DNA from: Pedobacter zeae
Lineage (GTDB): Bacteria; Bacteroidota; Bacteroidia; Sphingobacteriales; Sphingobacteriaceae
Direction: 5' to 3'
Assembly (NCBI RefSeq): GCF_014196715.1
Contig: NZ_JACIEF010000001.1
Location: 168,872-232,871, forward strand
Length of the DNA: 64,000 nt
Positions 16,752-27,200 of the stretch are shown here, piece by piece. The notes beneath the pieces were generated by a model that searched no databases, was not told the origin of the DNA, and worked only from the letters and a program-made list of their open reading frames with translations. Within the stretch, counting starts at the first letter, position 1. Every line of letters starts with the position of its first letter. Made by a program: the position numbers and the translations under genes.

Positions 16752-19700
16752 CCGATAATATAGTTTTTGTGTTTGATCGTTTTGATTGTGGTATTATTGA
16801 TGCGTAATTCTTCGCCGTTGATTGCTTCAACCGTATAGGCTTTGGGGTTGCCCTGTAAACCTTTGCCCAGGTATTTGCCATAGGCTTCTTTGGCTACCCA
16901 GAACCGGGTTGCCCATTCGATTTTGTCGCGGTTTTCGAGCAAGGCCATTTCATGATCGTTAAATACAAGATCGAAAAAGCCTGCACTGCGTTCTTCGATG
17001 TGTTCGATATCAATGCCCACCGGTTCATTAAAACGGGCTATGCTTACGGCATCTGTACCTTTGTGCGCAATCGAGATGTTGATGTTATCCGTTAAGCCAC
17101 CTTTAACATAAGGTTTACGGTATTCATCAGAATAAATTTCGAAAGTAATAGGATAACAAGCCTGATTTTTCTGTATGTTCAGTAAATTCCGAACAGCATC
17201 TTTTGCCGCCACGCGGCTGATCATCCAGGTTCTTCTTTTGTTTGGCAACAGGTTCTGGTGGTGCTTTTTCTCTGTTTGGTTGAAATATCTTTTCAGGATA
17301 AAATCCCACGATACCACACGCGAATAGGCATTGCCGAAAAAGAAAACGCCAGGGGCAACTTCTTCGGATAAACGGTTGTGGAGTGGCGACATTGATACAT
17401 TCCAAAGTGGTTCGTCTATTTCCAACCGGCGGTTTTGCCAGCCTGAAATCATCAACCAGGTAACGCCATCCCTTTTCATTACGATATCGGCCGTGGCAAA
17501 TTCATCGTTAATTTCGGTAAGCACGCAGGTACATTCGAAGGTGCCTTTTTGATCGGCCATATCTCCGAAAAATTCTATTTCCTGAATCTTAACGGGGAAA
17601 GCGATCCGGTCTTTTTCTAGCGTAAGCTGGAGCCATAAACCAAACAGCTGGCCCACATTATCGAGCAGGGAACCCTTTCCGCCTGCAGCTTCAATAATAC
17701 CGGTAATTCCTTTTTCGCCAACAGCGATTAATTTTTTGATACCCTGATAATCAGGTCCGTGGAACATGTGTGCGTCGTAAATCTGCTCAGTGTTTCGGTC
17801 GATATTCAGTAACTTTCCGATATCGAAATTCCGGTTTGGAGCAGCGTTTAACTGTGCTGCAAGCTGTACTTCTGCATTGGCAAAACGTTCGAGGTTCAGG
17901 TAAACCCTTTGTTCGTCTTTCCACTCGCCTGTTACGGTTTCCTGGAAAGGTTTAACCACATTCATCCATTGAAAAACACGCATATTCATAATTTTATGCA
18001 CTTTTTCTCCGGGCGATTGTGCATTGGCGATCTCAGCAAACACTTCAAAAATCATGGTCATCGGGATCACCGGATCCATATCTTCTACTGTTGGCCAGCC
18101 TTTTGGCTGCCGCAAGAGGGAGTGATCGATGAGGTAAGGACAGTTTTCCAGGCTTACATCGAGTTTTTGGCTGAAAGGCTGCCTGATCGGTTTTATTGGT
18201 TGGGCAGTTACCCAATTGCCCGGCTGATCGGTCTGTAAAGCGGCATTTTCGAATAGTTCGATCATCTCGCTCTGCATGTTGATCATTTCCAGCACATTCT
18301 CATTAAAGGCCTGTAATACCGGATGTTTTGCTTCCTCAAAAGTTTTGGGTTTTATTGGTTGTTTAATGGTTAAGCCTTTAAGGGTTTGCAGGTTATGGAT
18401 AATCGGCGAACCGAGTTCGAGTTTAATCCCTTTGTTTTTTTGAGGTGGTGCTGATTTGATGTTGCCCAGATAATGAAGCCCGATTTCCTTTCCTTCGACA
18501 AAAAGTGCGGCCAAAACCCTTTGCAGTTGCGTAATGCCCGAACGGATCGGCACATTGGCACTAATGGTGCTAAAATCTTTACCCCTTAGTGTATCATCGA
18601 TAAAGCCCACCAGACCGCCAGAACCCACCTGGATAAATACACGCGCCCCTTCAGCATACAATTTTTCGGTTAGTTCACGGAAACGCACCGGTTTGATCAG
18701 GTGTTCGGCACTTAACTGGCGGATGGCTTCGAAACCCTCGGGGTAAGTTTCTAAAGTAGTAGCCGACCAAAGCGGTGTAGTCGTTTTCCTGAACTGCATA
18801 TCCTGCATGCCTTCGAGGATCAGGCCCAGCTTATCGGCCACAAAAGGGGAGTGGAAACCCGATTGGAATGGAAGGATCTGATGGAAAATCTGTTTCGCTT
18901 TTAAAATCGGAACGAGTTCATCGAGTGCATTTTTACTGCCGCAAAGGATTACCTGTTGTGGGCAGTTATCGTTCGAGAGGTATAAATCCGGGATGCTTTC
19001 TATAATGGGCTGCAGGCTATCTAAACCGGAACCGACGGCAATAAAACGCGAATCTTTCAGTTCGAAGGTTTCCGGGTTGAGTACATTCAGTAAATTCATT
19101 ACGGAACTTTCTTCTGCCAGCTCTGAAGATCTTGCTGCAAGCCACTCGCCAAGGCTGTGCCCGGCATTCATATCTGATTTAACGCCCAGTTGTTTTAACG
19201 CCTGATCTAAAACACTGCTTTTGTTCAGGATATGAAGTGCCTCGCTTAACAGGCCCTCCTGTTTGTTGTTTTCATCGATATCGATATTAAAATATTCGGC
19301 AACAGATTTTACTTCCCCGCCAGCGAGCCCGTCAAGGCCCGGAAAAACAAAAGCAATTTTACCATTATCTGCCAATAAAGGCTTATTGGTATACCAGATA
19401 TCCTGTTTATTTCTCCAGGGAGAATTTTTTGCTACAATTTTTAAGGCCTTTCTGATCCTTTCAGCACCAGGGTTAAACAATACTAACCTGAAATTACCCT
19501 GCCCAACGCTATAATCGCCATTTTCGAGCGATTGGATCAGGCTTTCATGAGTTGGTCTTGCGATGACCAAAACCTCATCTTTTTTGGCGGTTTCGTAAGC
19601 ACTTAAAACCACGTGGGCATTAATTCCTCCAAAACCGAATGCATTTACTGCCGCCAGTTTAGGCAAGCCTGATTCGTTCCAGTCTATTGCTTTTTGCACG

Positions 19701-20968
19701 GCCGAAAAACGGGTTTCTGCCAGTTGAGCCATAGGCTCTTCACAATGTAACGTTGGAGGGATGATGCCATGATACAATGCCAGGCTCGATTTGATTAAAC
19801 CCGCAATACCTGCTGCCGGCATGGCATGGCCAATATTCGACTTAACGGAACCGATACCTGCCTTTGGCAGGCCGGCATCCTGACCGAAAAATTGTTTTAA
19901 GGTTTCTACCTCCGTTTTATCACCCAGTGGTGTGCCGGTACCGTGAGCTTCTAAATAGCCGATATTTTTACTTTTCAGTTCTGCGTTTTTCCAGGCTTCG
20001 GTAATGGCTTTCAACTGGCCCTTAACAGAAGGACTCATGACGCTGGTGCCGCTGCCATCGCTGCTGACACCTACACCTTTAATTACCGAATAAATTTTGT
20101 CCTGATCCCTGATGGCATCTTCGAGGCGTTTAAGCACCACAAAACCACAGCCTTCGCCAATAATCAAACCATCGGCATTTTGATCAAAAGGTTTAATTTT
20201 TTCCTGTTTGGATAAAGCACCCAGCTGGGAAAATATGCTCCAAAAAGCGGCATTCTGACCTAAATGTACGCCACCGGCAATAATCATGTCGCAACGGCCA
20301 CTGTTTAGTTCCTGTACGCCATGGTCTACTGCAAGGAGTGAGCTGGCACACGCAGCATCTAAAGTAAAAGCCAGTCCGCCCAGATTAAGCCGGTTGGCTA
20401 CTAAAGAAGCTACTAAATTAGGGATTAGCCCCATGGCAGTATCGGCACTGAAACGGCCTTTACGCAATTGGAATTCGTGTTTTACCTTTTCAATTTCAGC
20501 CTCGGTAAGTTGTGGCATCAAATCTTTTAATACACTCGATATCTGCTCGCCTGTGCGCACAATTTCGATGGCACGGGTTGCGCCAGGGCCTACATAATTT
20601 CCTTTGCCGATAATAATGCCTGTTTTATCAAGGGAATATTTTTTTTCAAATACGGCTGCATCTTCCAGTGCCTGGTGAACCAGGTCTAAAGTTAACAGGT
20701 GATCCGGTTCAGTACCTTCAACAGCCAATGGTAAAATGCCAAACCGTTGTGGGTCGAACTGATGATCGGGTATGAAGCCGCCACGGTTACAATAAAAACG
20801 ATCGACCCCGCTTACCGATTTGTCGAAATGTACGGGATCAATCCGGTCGGCCGGAACCTGTTGCGTAGCATCTACCCGGTTAATAATATTCTCCCAAAAA
20901 GCCTGCATATCCTTTGCACCGGGAAAAATGCATGACATTCCAATAATTGCTACATCGCTTTTCTTCAT
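16727..20968 (-). CDS. Polyketide/secondary-lipid synthase KS-AT-DH-PPTase
   Basis: 1413 residues. A ketosynthase spans about 1-450 with DAACASS (Cys207), EAHGTGT and KSNIGH, so the Cys-His-His triad is complete. The acyltransferase (about 530-820) has AGHSLGEW (Ser605) and SGFHSPF. A polyketide-type double-hotdog dehydratase (about 930-1190) has LIDHSLL (His949) and LLDNVGQLF (Asp1103 and the Gln of DxxxQ). The C-terminal Sfp-type phosphopantetheinyl transferase has VGIDIE (Asp1320) and FWVAKEAYGKYLG (Lys1360, Glu1361, Lys1365). No ACP, KR or ER is present, so it must work with the upstream synthase and the discrete ACP. KS resemblance is to PUFA and heterocyst-glycolipid (HglE-like) synthases. 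A PPTase fused to a dehydratase module is uncommon. Confidence 0.9.
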   Translation of the reverse strand: MKKSDVAIIGMSCIFPGAKDMQAFWENIINRVDATQQVPADRIDPVHFDKSVSGVDRFYCNRGGFIPDHQFDPQRFGILPLAVEGTEPDHLLTLDLVHQALEDAAVFEKKYSLDKTGIIIGKGNYVGPGATRAIEIVRTGEQISSVLKDLMPQLTEAEIEKVKHEFQLRKGRFSADTAMGLIPNLVASLVANRLNLGGLAFTLDAACASSLLAVDHGVQELNSGRCDMIIAGGVHLGQNAAFWSIFSQLGALSKQEKIKPFDQNADGLIIGEGCGFVVLKRLEDAIRDQDKIYSVIKGVGVSSDGSGTSVMSPSVKGQLKAITEAWKNAELKSKNIGYLEAHGTGTPLGDKTEVETLKQFFGQDAGLPKAGIGSVKSNIGHAMPAAGIAGLIKSSLALYHGIIPPTLHCEEPMAQLAETRFSAVQKAIDWNESGLPKLAAVNAFGFGGINAHVVLSAYETAKKDEVLVIARPTHESLIQSLENGDYSVGQGNFRLVLFNPGAERIRKALKIVAKNSPWRNKQDIWYTNKPLLADNGKIAFVFPGLDGLAGGEVKSVAEYFNIDIDENNKQEGLLSEALHILNKSSVLDQALKQLGVKSDMNAGHSLGEWLAARSSELAEESSVMNLLNVLNPETFELKDSRFIAVGSGLDSLQPIIESIPDLYLSNDNCPQQVILCGSKNALDELVPILKAKQIFHQILPFQSGFHSPFVADKLGLILEGMQDMQFRKTTTPLWSATTLETYPEGFEAIRQLSAEHLIKPVRFRELTEKLYAEGARVFIQVGSGGLVGFIDDTLRGKDFSTISANVPIRSGITQLQRVLAALFVEGKEIGLHYLGNIKSAPPQKNKGIKLELGSPIIHNLQTLKGLTIKQPIKPKTFEEAKHPVLQAFNENVLEMINMQSEMIELFENAALQTDQPGNWVTAQPIKPIRQPFSQKLDVSLENCPYLIDHSLLRQPKGWPTVEDMDPVIPMTMIFEVFAEIANAQSPGEKVHKIMNMRVFQWMNVVKPFQETVTGEWKDEQRVYLNLERFANAEVQLAAQLNAAPNRNFDIGKLLNIDRNTEQIYDAHMFHGPDYQGIKKLIAVGEKGITGIIEAAGGKGSLLDNVGQLFGLWLQLTLEKDRIAFPVKIQEIEFFGDMADQKGTFECTCVLTEINDEFATADIVMKRDGVTWLMISGWQNRRLEIDEPLWNVSMSPLHNRLSEEVAPGVFFFGNAYSRVVSWDFILKRYFNQTEKKHHQNLLPNKRRTWMISRVAAKDAVRNLLNIQKNQACYPITFEIYSDEYRKPYVKGGLTDNINISIAHKGTDAVSIARFNEPVGIDIEHIEERSAGFFDLVFNDHEMALLENRDKIEWATRFWVAKEAYGKYLGKGLQGNPKAYTVEAINGEELRINNTTIKTIKHKNYIIGWTLSLQN

Positions 20969-21089
20969 CTTGTTCGCTTAGGGGACCTTTCTAATCTTGG
21001 TTCCATTAATTTAACTGTACTAACTTTTTACCCTGTTTAACTAACGCGATCATCATAAGGCTGTATCCTATTGGTGATTCAATCAAATT

Positions 21090-21161
21090 TGCCACACTGA
21101 GCCCGTCGAGACGCTATGTAAGCCATTTAAGAAAGGTCATTCGACAAGCTCAGGATGACAG
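21090..21161. repeat. REP-like element between the two synthase genes
   Basis: tgccacactgagcccgtcga faces cattcgacaagctcaggatg followed by acag; imperfect pairing. It occupies part of the 254-bp gap between the two giant synthases. The rest of that gap shows nothing recognisable. Confidence 0.6.
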
Positions 21162-21222
21162 TTCTATATTTAAAATACAGCGTTATGATGGCTATCAGTT
21201 AAAAATATTAGCAATGGGTCTT

Positions 21223-24200
21223 CTATGTCCAGGTGTTTCCGGCCATGATCAATACCTGGCTTTCTTTACCATATTTTAGTTCGTTCAAAAACGTTTCCAT
21301 ACCGTCCTGTAAAGGGATCAGCGCAATTCCCCTTCTTTGGTATTCTTTCTCTAAGGTTGGCGAAACCATGCCTGCACCTTTCCATGGCCCCCAGTTAATG
21401 GCCATTACCTTGCCCTGAATTTTCTGTTTTAAGGCCCAGGCATATTTGTCCATTACGCTGTTTGCTGCGGCATAATCGGTTTGTCCGCGGTTTCCGTAAA
21501 CAGAAGCAATGCTCGAGAAAAGAATTACAAACTGGGTTTCCGGGCGTAATTGCTCGGCCAATACCCTTAATGGGGTTACTTTGGTATCGAAAACACGCCC
21601 GAAAGATTCAGAAGTCTTACTGCTGAACAATTTATCTTCCAGCAAACCTGCGCCATGTACCACACCATCAATACGGCCATATTCCTGGTAAACCTGGTTG
21701 ATTAAGCGCGTTAAGGCTTCTTCATCTTTTAAGTCTAAGGATTCGTAAATTACCGTTGAACCACCTTCTTCCAGGGTTTTAATGCTGCGTAGAATCTGGT
21801 TGTTTTTGTAAATCCGGTTGGTTTCCTGTTCAATTTCGGCAGGTTTTTTAATCTCGCCCTGTTTAATCAGGTATTGCCTGATCTCATCTTTGGTTTTTAA
21901 TGAAGAACTCGCTTCGTTAGCAGAGGCGATCGGGTTGGCTGAACGGCCTACCAGGATGTATGTACAAGGATAATCTTTTGCGAAATGGATCATCAATTCG
22001 GCAGTTATGCCTTGTGCACCGCCTAAAACCATCACCACTGCATCTTTATCCAAATGGATATGTGCGTCGGTTTCGGTGATTAAAGGCTGCGGAACCAGCT
22101 CCATAATATGCCTTTTATTGTCGTTGTAAATGATCTCTGAAGGCTTGTCCGGGTTCAGGATTTCGTTTAAGGTGATATTGGTGATTTCATCAGGCGTCAT
22201 TTTGGTTTCCAGGCTGATGAAACGGCATTTGGTATGCTCGTATTCACGGTCTAAACTTTTAAAGAAACCAGAATAACCCTGGTAATTTCTTAAGAAAGAA
22301 ATGTCGGACTGATCGTTAAAGTATTGTTTGGTATCTGCGATCAGGTATACCCATTTTACGGTATCAAAATTTAATTTTTTAATGGTCGCAAAATGATCCA
22401 GGATACCCACTTTTCGTTGCGCTTCGAACATGTTCAGGATGATCAGGCCCTGGTAACCATCCAGCGGATCTTCAAAGTTGACCAGATCGGCAATGGCACC
22501 ATGTTTCTCCAGCACTTTTTTGATTTTCATCGCTTGTCCGCCACCATCATCGGTCAGGGCAAAACGCTGTCCCTTTAAAATGGCTGCTTCCGTGATGGTT
22601 AATGCAGCAGGAGTCAGCTCGAATCTTAAACGGGATAATTTTTCTTTAACCGTTTGATCGTCGATGCTCTCCTCAATAAGCTTTTTTGCTTCTGTAAGCA
22701 CCTCCGAGCTTTCCGTTTCAACCTCTGCAATCCAGTTAACCAGTGCATTCAGGGTTTTGATGGCGGCCAGTTTTTCCATTAAATCATCAGCCTGGTCGCT
22801 TTGCGAACCAAAACCGATCTTTTCTTTAAGCGAGGCAATAATTTCCATCCTTTTGATCGAATCGATACTTAAATCTGCTTCAAGATCTAAATCCAAGCCC
22901 AGCATTTCTTTAGGATAGCCTGTTTTTTCGCTCACTACTTCAAGTATGACTGATTTTAACTGATCAAGAGAAAATTTGGCCTGTTCAGGTTCGCTGGCTG
23001 CCGGTGCTACCGGAACAGCAGCAACAACAGTTTTGGGTTGTGCCGTATTTTCGGTAATCCAGTTTACCAGGCTGCTTAAGGTTTTAAGTCCGGCAAGCTG
23101 CTCCATAATTTTATCTTCAGGCAGGTTCAACTGAGAAAAACCACCCAGTTCGTTACGGAGGGCACCGATAATTTCGACACGTTTAATCGAATCGATACTT
23201 AAATCGGCCTCAAGATCCATTTCCATGCCCAGCATTTCTTGCGGATAGCCTGTTTTGTCGCTAACGATCTGCAAAAGCACCTGTTTGATATCCTTTTGCA
23301 CCGCTGCAGGAGGGATTGCCTCAATGGTTTGTGCTTGCGGTATTTCCTGTTTTACTGTAATCTGGTTTTCGACAGGTACGGGCTGAGGAGTATGATATGA
23401 TGTTAGAGGTTGGTTAATGACCGGCGAAGGCATGGCGGCAGGAGCCTGACCTAAAAAGGAAAGCATGACATCGCGTTGGGCTTGAATAAGCATTTTCATG
23501 CTGTACAGGTATTCCTGCATCATCAAGTCTTTGGCGGAGTTATTAACCTGTTGATTTTCAGTTAGTGTAGAGGTGTTATTCATAAGGGTAATCGGTTTAG
23601 TAATAGGTGATGCGCCATTTGCCGGAAGTTTACCGGTTGACGGAACAGCATGCTGACCGTTCACATACCAGATGGCCGGACTTTTCTTATAGTTGGAAGG
23701 TTCGTCCAGTTTAATGGTTTTAACAGAACGGCCTTCGAATAATTTTTCGAGTTTGATTTCGCGACCGGTAGCCATATAACCGGCCAGTGTACCCAATAAA
23801 TTGCTGAGTTTGTTCTGGCCCTGATCTTCTGTATGTAAGATCACTTCGTCTTTGCCAATGCAGGATTTGGTTAATCCGCTGAGCACCTTGCCAGGGCCAA
23901 CTTCTACGAAAACCCTGGCTCCGGCAGCATACATGTCCCTAAGCTCATCAACAAAAAGGACAGGTTTTATCAAATGGTCGGTCAAACGTTCTTTAACTGC
24001 ATCAGCTTTAGTTGGATATTCTTTGGCAGTAGTGTTAGACCATACCGGAATTTTAAGGTCGCTGAAATTTACGCCTGATAATACATCTTGGTAAAGCTGT
24101 TTAGATTTGGCTACCAAAGGACTATGGAAGGCGCAGGCTACTTCAAGCGGACGGAAAGATACCTTAGCTTCCTTTAGAACAGCAGCTAATTTGCTGATGG

Positions 24201-27200
24201 CTTCGGTGCTGCCGGCAATTACACATTGGGTTGGTGCATTAAAGTTTACCGGATAAACCGCTTCAATGTTGCTCAGGTATTGTGTAAGATCTTCCTGTTT
24301 GGCGCTTACGGCAAGCATGGTGCCCGGATCGCCATTTTCAACCGCATTTAAGATCGATTTTGCCCTTTCTGCACTCAGGTAAACCAAAGCCTCTTCTTCA
24401 AAGGCTCCTGCAAAACAAAGCGCAGGCAATTCGCCATAACTGTGGCCCGCAACCATATCGGGAACAATACCCAGTGATTTTAAGAAGTTAGCGATTGCGA
24501 GGTCTACAATACCCAGTAGTGGTTGGGCCATGCGGGTATCTTTAATCCGCTCTCTTTGTGCTTTTGCTTCGGCATCGTTAAATACGGTATTCGGGAATAA
24601 GATTTTTTCGTATTCAGGATAAGCTTTTAGCAGTTTTCTCATTTCAGGGAACACCACAAAAAGATCTCTCGCCATATTAACCCTTTGACTTCCTTGCCCT
24701 GGGAACATAAAGGCCACTTTACCATCCTGTTTTTGAGTAAGGTAGGTGTCTTTGCTTTCAACGCCCGACAGAACAAGGTCGATTTTCATTACCAGGTCTT
24801 CGGCGTTATTGGCTACGATGCTCAATTGAACCGGTTTAGTATCTGCTGTTGCCAGGCTATAGGCAATATCTTTCAGTTCGATCTGGTCGTTCAGTTCTAA
24901 AAGGTTTTTTACAGAGATGGCACGGGTTTTGGCTTCTTCATAAGTATCGCCCCTGAAAACAAAGAGTTCTGATGGCCAGGATTTTAGGATCGAATTTTTA
25001 TCTGCTGTGTTTTTGGCGCTTTCCAGTACGGCATGGAAGTTTGTTCCGCCAAAACCGAACGCGCTAACGCCTGCGTATCTTTTCTCTTCCATCCATAAAC
25101 CGGCCTCGGTGTGGAAAGCAAAAGGACTGGTTTGCGGATTATAGAAGCTGTTAGGGGTTTTTAAGTTAATGGTTGGCGGTTTAATGCCATGGTAAACCGA
25201 TAAGGTGGCTTTAATTAAACCTGCAATACCGGCGGCACATTTAGTATGGCCAATCTGCGTTTTCACTGATCCTAAATGCGTTTGTCCGGCAGTTGCCCCC
25301 GATTGGTTGAGCATATCGGTTAAGGCGCTGATTTCGGTTTTATCGCCCACTACGGTACCGGTGCCATGGGCTTCAACCAAACCGATCAGCGAAGGTGTAA
25401 TCCCTGCCTGGTTATAAGCCCTCTCTAAGGCATTTACCTGTCCGTTTTTACGTGGTGCGGTTAAACCAAGGCTTTTCCCATCGCTGGATCCGCCTACACC
25501 TTTAATAACAGAATAAATGGTATCGCCATCGCGTAAAGCATCCTCATATCTTTTTAGTACAATCATGGCAATACCTTCGCCAAGGGCAATTCCATCGGCT
25601 TCGGCATCAAAAGTGGCGCATCTTCCTTTTTTAGAAAGGGCGTGCGTGCTCGAAAACATCAGGTAATCGTTAATCCCATTGTGGAGATCTGCTCCGCCGG
25701 CCAAAACCATATCCGATTTTTCCAGGAACAATTCCTGGCAAGCGAGGTCAATTGCGGCAAGTGATGAAGCGCAGGCGGCATCAACGGTATAATTCCTGCC
25801 GCCCAGGTTCAACCTGTTGGTGATCCTGCCCGAAATTACATTGGCCAGAATGCCCGGGAAAGAATCTTCTGTTGTTTTAGGTAAGGCCGCATCCAGTTCG
25901 GCCGGCATTTCGCCAAGAACCTGTTTGTAATATCCCCTAAAGCTGTAGCTGTTGGCCAGGTCGTTTCCACCTTCGGCACCGATAATCACCGAAACATTTT
26001 CGTTATCTACGCCGCCATCGGCATAGCCGGCATGTTGCATAGCCTGTTTGGCTACCAGTAAGGTAAGCAGTTGGGTAGGCTCTATAGCGGCAAGCGATTG
26101 TGGAGGAATGCCAAATTCCAGTGGATCGAAATCTATCCTCGGAATAAAACCGCCCCATTTAGAATGCGACATATCCCCATCGGTAGAATCGGGGTTGTAA
26201 TACAGTTCTTTGCTCCATCGCTCATCAGGCACTTCGGTTACCGAATCTTTGCCCAAAATGATATTGCGCCAGTATTCTTCGAGGTTTTTGGCTCCCGGGA
26301 AGATACAGGCCATGCCCACAATGGCCACATCAAGTGCTTTTGTTTTCTTAACAGGAGGCGCAGGAAGTGTGGCATTTAAAATATGGGTATAATTATTGTC
26401 GGCTACATCCTGGTGAAGATCAAGCAGCGACATAACTTCTTTATGCATGGGGGCAACCTGACCGATCATATACATGCCAAGGTCGGTCTGTTCGGCCTCG
26501 TTAATCTTCACCAGTTCATCGCCACGCCTTTCAATTCCCTTTGCGGCAATGCGTAAACGGCCAACATTAAGCGACTCGAGTTTAGCCCAGATTTCTTTTT
26601 TATCCAGGCCTTCTGCCTGAAGTTTTTGTTTTTCTTCGTTAAAGAAAGTTGCGAAAGCAGAATTGAGGCAACGGGTCTCGTGTCCGGGAGCCGTTTCCAG
26701 CAATACGGTTTCATTGGCCTGCATGGCCTCTTGCTGGAATTTATCCAAAATGGCGCCAGTACTTACCGCTTCTTTGGTGTATAGGTAGGCCGTGCCCATT
26801 AATACACCGATTTTCATGCCTTTGGCAGCCAAAGGAGCAGTCATTACCGAAATAAAAGCAGTAGAGAAAGCATCGTGGATTCCACCTGCAAAGAAAACGC
26901 TGATCTGATCGGCATTTTCTTCCTTTAATAAACGTTCGATCTGTTTTTCCCATAATACCATGCTGGACAGGGGACCAACGTGACCGCCGCACTCGCGGCC
27001 TTCGAATACGAAACGTTTGGCGCCTTCCTTTAAAAACATATCCAAAAGGGAGGCAGAAGGTACATGCAGAAAGGTTTTAATCCCTGCTTTTTCAAAGGGT
27101 TTAGCTTGCGAAGGTCTTCCGCCTGCAATCAGTAAAACAGGAGGTTTAGCTGCTAAAATATATTCCTGTTGCTCATCCCGGAGTTCCTGTGGTGCAAAAC

